A stretch of DNA of 5,101 nucleotides from an uncultured Anaerococcus sp. (GTDB lineage Bacteria; Bacillota; Clostridia; Tissierellales; Peptoniphilaceae): positions 1 through 5,101 of the forward strand of contig URRX01000098.1 in NCBI GenBank assembly GCA_900550345.1, read 5' to 3'. Positions 1-5,101 of the stretch are shown piece by piece (positions within the stretch are counted from its first letter, which is position 1; every line of letters starts with the position of its first letter). The notes beneath the pieces were generated by a model that had not been told where the DNA came from, did not search any database, and saw only the letters and a list, made by a program, of their open reading frames with translations. The position numbers were made by a program, and so were the translations under genes.

Positions 1-236
1 CAAATTATTATAATAGGAAGAGAAATCATAATTTTTTTATGACGGGTTTTGTGTTTAATAAGCCTCATTGTAATATACATAGAAAGACCTCCACCAATAA
101 AAGCAAAAAATAAAAGTACATTTTCTCTAATTCTATTTCTTTTAAATTTTTTTGATGCAATTTTATCGTAGATAGTAAGTAGTATTGAAATAATTGATAT
201 AATTAAAATATAAATGATTAAAGTTTCAACTTTCAT
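1..236 (-). CDS. DUF1294 family small membrane protein, 3' end cut by window edge
   Basis: An open frame of 78 codons runs from an ATG at 236 off the left edge of the window without a stop. The protein begins with a hydrophobic helix (about residues 5-22), then Tyr-Asp-Lys (23-25), a basic stretch with RIRE (35-38), a second hydrophobic segment with a GGG turn (48-50), and HKTRHKK (62-68) before a third hydrophobic stretch. The order DK, RI.E, GG, HKT is the signature of DUF1294, a family of roughly 85-95 residue integral membrane proteins of unknown function, so perhaps only 10-20 residues are missing. The start codon lies inside the preceding hydrolase gene (11 nt overlap). A GAGG Shine-Dalgarno lies at 249-252, 12 nt before the ATG, which is rather far. 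It is probably translated from the same mRNA as the hydrolase and antiporter. The family assignment is from motif recognition; the role is unknown. Confidence 0.85.
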   Translation of the reverse strand, partial: MKVETLIIYILIISIISILLTIYDKIASKKFKRNRIRENVLLFFAFIGGGLSMYITMRLIKHKTRHKKIMISLPIIII

Positions 237-1122
237 TTTTAATAAGATCCTCAAATAATTTTACAAATTTTTCTTTCTCATCAATAAAAATAGCATGACC
301 AGAATTTTCAAATTCTACAAAATTTACTTTGTTTGGAAAATATTTTAAGCTTTTGTATGCATCTGATATTGGAATAACCATATCTTTTCTTCCATGACAC
401 CAAGTAACTTTTTTATTTATTTTTTCAATTAATCCATTACCACCATCGCTTGTATTATTATATGTAACCATTGCCAAAAGCGACTCCAAAAAACATCTTT
501 GTTTTAAAAAATCTTCTGCCATCGTTTTTAAATCATCTGGGTTGGGATCATTTACATTAAAAATAGTTTGTCTAAACAAATCTTCAAAAAAATTAATATC
601 ATGATCTTTAATCCCATTTAAAATTGGAACAGTAAAAGATTGATCATGTTTAATATTAAAATTTTTTAGAAAATTTGGAAGCTTTAATTTTTTATTATCA
701 TCTTTTACCTCTTTATCTTTTGGCATTATGAATCCTTTAACCCCAACAGAAGACAATAAAATCAACTGCTTTATCATATCTGGGTAAAGTCCTGCAAAAT
801 CCATTGCAACTAACCCTCCCAAAGACCAACCCAACAAATTAAAATCTTTAAGATTTAAAATATCTGAAAAATATTTTAAATCCTCTGACCAATCAGAAAT
901 ATCTTTATGTTTGTTTTTATAAGAACTTTCACCATATCCAATTAAATCTGGAGCAAAAACTTCTATATTTTCGTCTAAATTTTCTAAAAGTACTTCAAAA
1001 AACCTAGAAGAAGACTGAAAACCATGTATTAAAATAACTTTATTATCTCCATGACCAACATGTCTATAAGCCATAGTTTCATCATTTTCTAATTTTAATT
1101 TTTCTAATTTAATTTCACTCAT
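226..1122 (-). CDS. alpha/beta hydrolase (serine nucleophile, MhpC/BioH-like fold)
   Basis: A complete 298-residue soluble alpha/beta hydrolase with no signal peptide. Visible elements are the oxyanion-hole HGF (33-35), a DLIGYGES strand-turn (59-66), the nucleophile elbow GWSLGG (98-103) with Ser100, an acid Asp247 in HGRKD, and the catalytic His276 in SGH. Residues about 130-225 form a lysine-rich cap between the core strands. Length and motif spacing are typical of esterase, lactonase or C-C hydrolase members; the substrate cannot be told. Because the nucleophile is Ser and not Asp, it is not a fluoroacetate or haloalkane dehalogenase, although it sits downstream of a fluoride riboswitch. 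The start at 1122 is supported by AGGAGA at 1127-1132, 4 nt upstream. It follows the antiporter by 46 nt of AT-rich sequence in which I see no terminator or convincing promoter, so co-transcription is inferred. Its stop overlaps the DUF1294 start by 11 nt. Confidence 0.93.
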   Translation of the reverse strand: MSEIKLEKLKLENDETMAYRHVGHGDNKVILIHGFQSSSRFFEVLLENLDENIEVFAPDLIGYGESSYKNKHKDISDWSEDLKYFSDILNLKDFNLLGWSLGGLVAMDFAGLYPDMIKQLILLSSVGVKGFIMPKDKEVKDDNKKLKLPNFLKNFNIKHDQSFTVPILNGIKDHDINFFEDLFRQTIFNVNDPNPDDLKTMAEDFLKQRCFLESLLAMVTYNNTSDGGNGLIEKINKKVTWCHGRKDMVIPISDAYKSLKYFPNKVNFVEFENSGHAIFIDEKEKFVKLFEDLIKNES

Positions 1123-1168
1123 TTTATCTCCTAATTAATTAAAAATAAAAAATTTTATCAAAAATACC

Positions 1169-2359
1169 TTAATCTAATAATCTAGTATAAAAATTATCAA
1201 TGAAAATTGCGCCAATAGGAGCTGTAATCAATATACCCATAACAGCCATTGATAAAATTATATGACCACTAGAAAGTCCATTTGCAAGTGGAACTGCACC
1301 AATTGCAGCTTGTACAGTTGCTTTTGGCATATAAGAAAAAACTGTAAACAATTTCTCTTTTTTATTTAAATTTGATCCAGAAATTGAAATCAATGTACCG
1401 CATGATCTAATAATTAAAGCTAAAAATACCATAATCACTGATATAAAACCAAGTTTTGATACATAAGAAATATTTACTTCAGCCCCAACCAATACAAACA
1501 ATAAAATTTCAGCAAATATCCATAATTTTCCAAATTTTTCAGAAAGTCTTGAAGAAACCTCATCACTCGCCTTAATTTTAAAAACACAACTCATTGCTAT
1601 CACTGATAAAAGTCCAGAAAATGCAATTATATTTTTTAATAAATTTTCTAAGGCAACAAGTAAAAATGAAATAGCCAGAAGTATTATAAGTTTTGTAGAA
1701 TTTCTAATTATATAGTCTTTTTTATAAAAATATTCAAAAACAAAATATAAAATAAAACCAATAATTGATCCAAATAAAATTCCTAAAATTATGGAAATTG
1801 GAACATTTAAAAGAGAGATAAAACTTACGTCATCCCCTTTTGCCATTGACAAAAATGATGAAAATAGCACAAGCACAAATATATCATCGCAAGATGATCC
1901 TGCTAGAATCATTTGTGGAATTGACTTATTGACTCCTCTTTTTTCTTCAATTAATTTTACCATTCTGGGAACTACAACTGCAGGTGATACAGCAGCAAGA
2001 ACTGACCCCATCAAAAGTGCATCTATTGCTCTGATTTTGAAAAAAATCCTAGCAAAAATAAAATAAGCCAAAATTTCAAAACTTGCTGGTAAAAATGATA
2101 ATAATACTGCAGATTTTCCAACCTTTTTCAAATCAGAAATATCCAAAGATAATCCTGCTTTAATTAAAATAATAATCAAAGCTATTTGTCTAAGCTCAGA
2201 AGAAATTGACAAAGTTTTTGAATCAATTAAATTTAATACGTGAGGTCCTAAAATAATTCCCGTAAAAAGCATGCCGATAAGGGCTGGTATTTTTATTTTT
2301 TTACAAACAAATCCAAGTATAAGGCCAATGATTATTATTAGGCCAAGTGATATTAACAT
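1169..2359 (-). CDS. CPA2-type cation:proton antiporter, fluoride-riboswitch controlled
   Basis: A complete 396-residue integral membrane protein with about 12-13 hydrophobic helices and short loops. Numbering from the chosen start, it shows an N-terminal IPALIGMLFTGIILGP segment (24-39), SPAVVVPRM (125-133), the double aspartate in SSCDDI (Asp158-Asp159), and PKATVQAA (345-352). A DD pair plus a lysine in a late helix is the pattern of electrogenic CPA2 antiporters such as NhaA and NHA2, where these residues bind the ion and the proton. It therefore likely exchanges Na+ or another monovalent cation for H+ across the cytoplasmic membrane. An in-frame ATG at 2428 would add 23 residues but lies within the riboswitch. 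The ATG at 2359 has an ideal AAAAGGAGG 5 nt upstream and begins directly with a membrane helix. Control by fluoride suggests a role in fluoride stress, either by correcting pH and ion balance or by moving fluoride itself; the latter is speculative. Confidence 0.92.
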   Translation of the reverse strand: MLISLGLIIIIGLILGFVCKKIKIPALIGMLFTGIILGPHVLNLIDSKTLSISSELRQIALIIILIKAGLSLDISDLKKVGKSAVLLSFLPASFEILAYFIFARIFFKIRAIDALLMGSVLAAVSPAVVVPRMVKLIEEKRGVNKSIPQMILAGSSCDDIFVLVLFSSFLSMAKGDDVSFISLLNVPISIILGILFGSIIGFILYFVFEYFYKKDYIIRNSTKLIILLAISFLLVALENLLKNIIAFSGLLSVIAMSCVFKIKASDEVSSRLSEKFGKLWIFAEILLFVLVGAEVNISYVSKLGFISVIMVFLALIIRSCGTLISISGSNLNKKEKLFTVFSYMPKATVQAAIGAVPLANGLSSGHIILSMAVMGILITAPIGAIFIDNFYTRLLD

Positions 2360-2364
2360 AAATT

Positions 2365-2373
2365 CCTCCTTTT
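2365..2373 (-). promoter_or_regulatory. Shine-Dalgarno that fixes the antiporter start
   Basis: The minus strand reads AAAAGGAGG, then 5 nt (AATTT), then ATG at 2359. This near-perfect site decides the start in favour of 2359 over the upstream ATG at 2428, which lies inside the aptamer. It begins immediately after the CCC at 2376-2374 that ends a possible GGGACA/UGUCCC hairpin, so it is not itself paired in that hairpin. Confidence 0.9.
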
Positions 2374-2402
2374 GGGACAAAAAAACTGATGAAATCTGTC
2401 CC
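2374..2402 (-). other. possible anti-terminator hairpin in the riboswitch leader
   Basis: GGGACA at 2402-2397 is perfectly complementary to UGUCCC at 2379-2374, giving a 6 bp stem with three G-C pairs around a 17-nt loop. It uses ACA (2399-2397), which also belongs to the terminator 3' arm, and the last U of the U tract. It cannot coexist with the full terminator stem. It could stabilise the ON form or simply be fortuitous. The pairing is seen in the sequence; the function is inferred. Confidence 0.4.
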
Positions 2403-2425
2403 TTTGTAGTTACAGAAGTCATCAG
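2379..2425 (-). terminator. riboswitch-controlled intrinsic terminator
   Basis: On the minus strand CUGAUGA (2425-2419) pairs with UCAUCAG (2392-2386). After a 2x2 internal loop (CU/UU), UCUGU (2416-2412) pairs with ACAGA (2399-2395), closing a 12-nt loop. Seven U follow at 2385-2379. The 5' arm is the same sequence that forms the 3' conserved part of the fluoride aptamer, including the ACUUC used in its long-range pairing. Aptamer and terminator are therefore mutually exclusive. Ligand binding should block the terminator and turn the antiporter operon on. It may also be the main stop for transcripts reading through from gloB, since no other hairpin lies between. Confidence 0.87.
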
Positions 2426-2471
2426 CATAAATGCGGTTTTAGATTTTTCTAAGGGAGAACTTCATTCCCTC
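2412..2471 (-). promoter_or_regulatory. fluoride riboswitch aptamer (crcB motif)
   Basis: Read on the minus strand, the leader shows the conserved elements of the crcB-motif fluoride aptamer in order. The first hairpin has GGGA (2469-2466) and UCCC (2456-2453), with flanking A-U and G-U pairs, enclosing AUGAAGUUC. Then come AAACCGC (2439-2433), a small GCA/UGC hairpin (2434-2432 with 2427-2425), and GCUGAUGACUUCUGU (2426-2412). GAAGU (2463-2459) can pair with ACUUC (2419-2415), the long-range helix of this class. From memory, the Pseudomonas syringae aptamer has AUGGCAUUC, AAACCGC and GCUGAUGAUGCCU at matching places, with GGCAU/AUGCC as the equivalent covarying pairs. Known members bind fluoride through Mg2+ ions and usually activate expression. 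An AT-rich mini-hairpin (UUAGA AAAA UCUAA, 2452-2439) sits in the linker. Confidence 0.93.
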
Positions 2472-2476
2472 TTAAT

Positions 2477-2505
2477 ATTATAATTTTTTTTAAATTTTAA
2501 GTCAA
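2477..2505 (-). promoter_or_regulatory. sigma-A type promoter of the riboswitch-antiporter operon
   Basis: The -35 box is TTGACT (2505-2500), followed by a 17-nt spacer and a perfect -10 TATAAT (2482-2477). Expected initiation at about 2469-2471 coincides with the first paired bases of the fluoride aptamer, which supports both calls. The TGA stop of gloB (2504-2502) lies within the -35 hexamer, so gene end and promoter share bases. Confidence 0.88.
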
Positions 2506-3188
2506 TTTTTTATATTTATAAATTCCTTAAATTCATTCAAATCTTTAGCCGAAAAAAATGGATTTATCAAAAATTCTTTCTCAACACTTGTTGGTAAACT
2601 TGGAAGTCCCTTTGAAATTTTTTCCTTAGCTTCATCAATTGCATCATCCATAACTTTATCTTTAATAATCCTTTTTGAAGATTTCAAGCAATCAATAGTA
2701 TATTCATGAGCTGGATAAATCAAAATATTTCTATCTAAATTTTTAATTTTTTGAACAGACTTGTAGGAACTTTGATAATCACCTGTAAATACTCTTCCAC
2801 ATCCTGAAGAAAATATTGTATCTCCACAAAATAGGTTATTTTCAACTAAATATGAGATATGTTCTTCGGTATGGCCATTTGTTTTTAAAACTTTAAAAAT
2901 ATATCCTAAAATTTCAATTTCATCATTTTCTTTTAAAGTTTTATCATTTAAATTTTCAGTTTCACTAGGTCCATAAACTATTGCGTCTTTAAATTTTTCT
3001 TTCAATTCTTTTACCCCACCAACATGATCCATATGCTTGTGAGTTAGTAAAATTGCATATAAATTTTTATCTTCTAAATATTTAAAGCAAGGACGTGCCT
3101 CGCCTGGATCTATTAAAATTACCTTATCATCTTTTTCAATTGTCCAAATATAATTATCTTCAAAAGCTTTTATAAAATTAATTTTCAT
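2502..3188 (-). CDS. gloB: hydroxyacylglutathione hydrolase (glyoxalase II), metallo-beta-lactamase fold
   Basis: A complete 228-residue cytoplasmic enzyme closely resembling E. coli GloB, including the opening INFIKAFEDNYIW. Metal ligands of the binuclear centre are visible: THKHMDH (His50, His52, Asp54, His55), His106 in GHTEEH, Asp123 in FCGDT, and His161 in PAHEYT. GCGRVF (129-134) and the C-terminal PSLPTSVEKEFLINPFF are specific to true glyoxalase II rather than generic hydrolases of this fold. Known function: hydrolysis of S-D-lactoylglutathione to D-lactate and glutathione in methylglyoxal detoxification. In a low-GC anaerobe the thiol might differ, which the sequence cannot show. An ATG at 3218 in frame would add 10 residues, but the ATG at 3188 has AGAGGTG at 3194-3200, 5 nt upstream, and fits the family N-terminus. 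No glyoxalase I is nearby. A terminator separates it from sdaAA. Confidence 0.92.
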   Translation of the reverse strand: MKINFIKAFEDNYIWTIEKDDKVILIDPGEARPCFKYLEDKNLYAILLTHKHMDHVGGVKELKEKFKDAIVYGPSETENLNDKTLKENDEIEILGYIFKVLKTNGHTEEHISYLVENNLFCGDTIFSSGCGRVFTGDYQSSYKSVQKIKNLDRNILIYPAHEYTIDCLKSSKRIIKDKVMDDAIDEAKEKISKGLPSLPTSVEKEFLINPFFSAKDLNEFKEFINIKN

Positions 3189-3207
3189 ATAAACACCTCT
3201 CAAAGAA

Positions 3208-3237
3208 TTTATACCCAAAAAATAAAAAAGTAGGCAA
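3208..3237 (-). promoter_or_regulatory. candidate gloB promoter overlapping the sda terminator
   Basis: A -10-like TATAAA (3213-3208) lies 18 nt after TTGCCT (3237-3232), which matches four of six -35 consensus bases and sits in the loop and 3' arm of the sdaAA terminator. Initiation would fall near 3201, leaving a leader of only about 13 nt with the ribosome binding site at the very 5' end. The boxes are seen; their use is inferred, the alternative being read-through from sda. Confidence 0.4.
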
Positions 3238-3248
3238 AAGCCTACTTT
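3224..3248 (-). terminator. intrinsic terminator of the sdaAB-sdaAA operon
   Basis: A perfect 9 bp inverted repeat, AAAGTAGGC (minus 3248-3240, read as its complement AAAGTAGGC) with GCCTACTTT (3235-3227), closes a 4-nt loop (UUUU on the minus strand). It is followed by a U-rich run continuing to about 3216. It starts 7 bp after the sdaAA stop codon. Confidence 0.92.
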
Positions 3249-3254
3249 CTTAAT

Positions 3255-4154
3255 TTATTTATCTTCTTTTGTAGCGTCATTTCCTAGAGCAAAAAATTTC
3301 TTTCTAATTTTTCTTCCTGTTTCTGTACCTGCTATTCCACCAATTCCTGTTTCTCTCAAGGCTTCTGGTAAAGTTGCTCCAACTTCTCCTGCTGCTTTAC
3401 AAACTTCATCAAATGGAACAATACTTGTTATTCCTGCCATTGCCATATCTGCAGAAATAAATGCATTTACAACTCCAGATGCATTTCTAAATGTACAAGG
3501 ATATTCTACAAGTCCTGCAATAGGATCACAAACTAAACCTAAGACATGTAAGAAGGCAAAACTTGCTGCATGAAAGCAAACTTCTGGACTTTGATCATAT
3601 AGAAAACACGCTGCTGCTGCCCCCATAGCAGCTCCAGACCCAGTTTCAGCTTGACAACCACCTTCAGCACCTGCAAAAGAACCATAATAACCAATTATTT
3701 TTCCGACACCAATAGCAGTAAGCATAGCATCTACCATTTTTTCATCAGAAAATCCTTCTCTTTTTTTAAGAGAATATAAAATTGCTGGCAGAATTCCAGA
3801 TGAACCTGCTGTAGGACTTGCAACAATTTCGCCCATGGCAGCACTGATTTCAAGAGTTGAAAATGCCATAGCCATAGCCTCAGTTACAAAAGACCCCGTG
3901 ATTGATTTTCCCTCATGGGAGTATGCATTCATTTTTTTTGCAAATCCATCAATCATTCCCATGGCAGTTTTTGTTTCATGATTTAAATTTCCAGTTGCAG
4001 ACTCTTCCATTACCTTAAACATTTGCCTTAAGTTAAATAAAATATCGTCTTTATTAATTTGAGAAGATTTTAATTCTTCTTCAAGAACCAAATCTTTGAT
4101 ATGAAGATTTCTTCTTTTACATTCATCTATAACTTCTCCTGCTTTTCTAAACAT
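3255..4154 (-). CDS. sdaAA: L-serine dehydratase, iron-sulfur-dependent, alpha subunit
   Basis: A complete 299-residue catalytic subunit of the two-subunit, oxygen-sensitive [4Fe-4S] L-serine dehydratase (EC 4.3.1.17), which converts L-serine to pyruvate and ammonia in the cytoplasm. It carries SPTAGSSG (113-120), GGCQAETGSGAAMGAAAAC (165-183) and CDPIAGLVEYPC (209-220). Cys167, Cys209 and Cys220 are the expected three cluster ligands, leaving one iron free to bind substrate. GIGGIAGTETGRKI near the C-terminus is also typical. Length matches the usual alpha subunit (about 290-300). The start at 4154 shares one base with the sdaAB stop (TAATG), a classical coupling arrangement. A GGGG-containing Shine-Dalgarno within the end of sdaAB lies about 8 nt upstream. 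Nothing is missing or odd. Confidence 0.97.
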   Translation of the reverse strand: MFRKAGEVIDECKRRNLHIKDLVLEEELKSSQINKDDILFNLRQMFKVMEESATGNLNHETKTAMGMIDGFAKKMNAYSHEGKSITGSFVTEAMAMAFSTLEISAAMGEIVASPTAGSSGILPAILYSLKKREGFSDEKMVDAMLTAIGVGKIIGYYGSFAGAEGGCQAETGSGAAMGAAAACFLYDQSPEVCFHAASFAFLHVLGLVCDPIAGLVEYPCTFRNASGVVNAFISADMAMAGITSIVPFDEVCKAAGEVGATLPEALRETGIGGIAGTETGRKIRKKFFALGNDATKEDK

Positions 4155-4819
4155 TATCTAACCCCTTCTATATAATTCGCATAGTCATATCTATCATCAT
4201 TAATGATTTGTTCAATTATACTTTTTTCAAGTTTTTCATTTAATTCAACAATTAATGTAACTTCATCATCTGATTTTACTGTTTTCATACTTTCAATATT
4301 ATAATCATTTGTAGCTAATAATTTACTTACATTATAAATTACACCTTTTTGCTCTCTATATCTTAATATAATTGTCGGGAATTTTCCATTATATGAAATT
4401 GTTACATCATTTATCTCAATTATTTCTATATTTCCACCGCCAATTGAAGATCCAGTAACAGATGAAGTTGTACCATCTGGATAATAAAAAATAATTTTTG
4501 CTGTATTTGGATGAACAGGTCCCAAATCATCTTTTATAAAGTGATATTCAAGACCTCTCTCATCTGCTATTTGAAAAGAATCTCTAAGTCTTTTATCATT
4601 TGGTCTAAAACCCAAAACTCCTGCAAGAAGGGCCTTGTCTGTTCCGTGTCCTTTAAAAGTTTGGGCAAATGATCCATGCAAATGAAAATCTACCCTAGTA
4701 AAAACATCTTTTACAATAGAAATTGCAACTTGTCCAATTCTTGCAGCACCTGCAGTATGAGATGAAGAAGGGCCAATCATAATCGGTCCAATTATATCAA
4801 AAACACCGTATTCTTTCAT
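4154..4819 (-). CDS. sdaAB: L-serine dehydratase, iron-sulfur-dependent, beta subunit (ACT domain)
   Basis: A complete 221-residue beta subunit, partner of SdaAA. The N-terminal domain contains GPSSSHTAGAARIG (16-29), the hallmark of serine dehydratase beta domains, then HGSFAQTFKGHGTDKA (48-63), HPNTA (103-107) and SSIGGGNI (124-131). The C-terminal part (about 148-221) reads as an ACT domain, with GVIYNVSKLLATNDYNIESM in the ligand-binding helix region; such domains in this family are thought to sense serine. The start at 4819 has AGGAGG (4824-4829) 4 nt upstream. It is first in a two-gene operon, beta before alpha, and overlaps sdaAA by one base. The leader back to the upstream terminator is about 90 bp and AT-rich, with no recognised riboswitch. 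Confidence 0.97.
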   Translation of the reverse strand: MKEYGVFDIIGPIMIGPSSSHTAGAARIGQVAISIVKDVFTRVDFHLHGSFAQTFKGHGTDKALLAGVLGFRPNDKRLRDSFQIADERGLEYHFIKDDLGPVHPNTAKIIFYYPDGTTSSVTGSSIGGGNIEIIEINDVTISYNGKFPTIILRYREQKGVIYNVSKLLATNDYNIESMKTVKSDDEVTLIVELNEKLEKSIIEQIINDDRYDYANYIEGVR

Positions 4820-4834
4820 AATACCTCCTATTTA

Positions 4835-4848
4835 TTTTATATATAAAA
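4835..4848. repeat. 14-bp perfect palindrome in the sdaAB leader
   Basis: TTTTATATATAAAA is a perfect palindrome 5 bp upstream of the sdaAB Shine-Dalgarno. It could be an operator half-site pair, part of a second -10 region, or a chance product of very AT-rich sequence. Nothing else supports a binding site. Confidence 0.3.
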
Positions 4849-4885
4849 ACCTTTGCACTAATTAAAAAATTAATAACTTTCTAAT

Positions 4886-4891
4886 ATTATA
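4886..4891 (-). promoter_or_regulatory. candidate -10 box for sdaAB-sdaAA
   Basis: A perfect TATAAT (4891-4886) lies 67 bp before the sdaAB ATG and just downstream of the upstream gene's terminator, where a promoter is expected. No good -35 hexamer is present at 16-19 bp (best is a TTTATT or TTATTT-like stretch), so it would be weak or activator-dependent. In such AT-rich DNA a chance match is possible. Confidence 0.4.
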
Positions 4892-4909
4892 TTACTCTTT
4901 TTATAAGCT

Positions 4910-4965
4910 AAATAAAAGCCAACCGATTTTATTTTACAAAAAATAGTAAAATAAATCAACTGGCT
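4910..4965 (-). terminator. intrinsic terminator of the upstream gene
   Basis: A long stem with 5' arm 4965-4946 and 3' arm 4937-4917 closes an 8-nt loop, with one bulged A, followed by UUUAUUU (4916-4910). On the minus strand three G-U wobble pairs (GUU with GGU) keep the stem continuous. On the plus strand the same positions are A-C mismatches, so the hairpin is built for minus-strand transcripts. It encloses the stop codon of the upstream open frame. Confidence 0.82.
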
Positions 4966-5101
4966 AATTTAAATTTCTTAAATATATAATAATTAAATAT
5001 TATAGAAAAATTATATAAAATCGTAAGTAAAATAAAGTAAATAGATCCTGGTAAAGATTCTAACTTAGTCCTAAAAATTGGACTATAAGACAAATAAGCA
5101 T
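4956..5101 (-). CDS. C-terminal end of an unrecognised membrane-like protein, 5' part outside the window
   Basis: An open frame of 47 codons enters from the right edge and ends at TGA (4958-4956). The visible part has a polar stretch with PIFRTKLESLPG (residues 7-18 of the fragment), a hydrophobic aromatic-rich helix (about 19-40) and a basic tail ending KKFKLAS. This looks like a last transmembrane segment with a cytoplasmic positive end. The other two minus frames are closed by stops within about 14 codons of the edge, and a good terminator sits exactly over this stop, which supports it as real. I do not recognise the family from this fragment. Confidence 0.6.
   Translation of the reverse strand, partial: AYLSYSPIFRTKLESLPGSIYFILLTILYNFSIIFNYYIFKKFKLAS

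Noticed and set aside
226..1122. Hydrolase as fluoroacetate or haloalkane dehalogenase, suggested by its fluoride context
   Set aside because: The nucleophile elbow is GWSLGG with Ser; dehalogenases of this fold use Asp at that position.
1123..1168. Terminator or promoter between the antiporter and hydrolase
   Set aside because: The 46-nt gap is AT-rich with no GC-containing stem and no paired -35/-10 boxes of reasonable quality.
1791..2066. Plus-strand open frame of 91 codons
   Set aside because: It is antisense to the clear antiporter gene, has no family resemblance and no ribosome binding site; it is a shadow frame.
2360..2428. N-terminal extension of the antiporter starting at the ATG at 2428
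   Set aside because: It lies inside the riboswitch and terminator, has no ribosome binding site, and is polar and unlike the family N-terminus, whereas ATG 2359 has AAAAGGAGG 5 nt upstream.
2374..2473. T-box or other amino-acid leader upstream of the antiporter
   Set aside because: No T-box sequence and far too short; the crcB-motif elements explain the conserved blocks fully.
2271..2483. Plus-strand open frame of 70 codons
   Set aside because: It is antisense to the antiporter start, riboswitch and promoter; no coding signals.
3189..3218. N-terminal extension of gloB from the ATG at 3218
   Set aside because: It begins in the U tract of the sda terminator and lacks a Shine-Dalgarno; ATG 3188 has one and aligns with the family start.
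1..5101. CRISPR array, tRNA or rRNA genes, insertion sequence or prophage parts
   Set aside because: No direct repeats with spacers, no cloverleaf or rRNA-like segments, and no transposase or integrase motifs were seen in any frame.

Overview
The window is very AT-rich and tightly packed, with every recognisable gene on the minus strand. Strong AGGAGG ribosome binding sites, short U-tract terminators and a two-subunit iron-sulfur serine dehydratase point to a low-GC Gram-positive (Bacillota), plausibly an anaerobe of the Clostridia/Tissierellia kind. The genus is not decidable from this sequence.

Reading along the minus strand (high to low coordinates), the window opens with the last 47 codons of an unrecognised, membrane-protein-like gene. 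Its stop codon lies inside an intrinsic terminator (4910-4965). Next is sdaAB-sdaAA (4819 to 3255), the beta and alpha subunits of L-serine dehydratase, which turn serine into pyruvate and ammonia. The two genes overlap by one base, and a strong terminator (3224-3248) closes the operon. A monocistronic glyoxalase II gene, gloB (3188-2502), follows and may use a promoter that overlaps the sda terminator.

The most notable part is 2359-2505. A near-consensus promoter (TTGACT, 17 bp, TATAAT) has its -35 box over the gloB stop codon. It starts a leader whose first bases are those of a fluoride riboswitch (crcB motif). Hallmarks are the hairpin with AUGAAGUUC, the AAACCGC element, the GCUGAUGACUUCUGU element and the GAAGU/ACUUC long-range pairing. 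The 3' part of the aptamer is also the 5' arm of a terminator ending in seven U, so this looks like a transcriptional ON switch in which fluoride blocks termination.

The riboswitch controls a CPA2-type cation:proton antiporter (2359-1169). An alpha/beta hydrolase (1122-226) and a DUF1294 membrane protein (236 to beyond the window edge) follow with no terminator between them; the last two overlap by 11 nt. The inferred unit is a fluoride-responsive operon in which the antiporter handles ion or proton stress, with two co-transcribed genes of unknown role in fluoride biology. No crcB or CLC-F fluoride exporter is present in the window.
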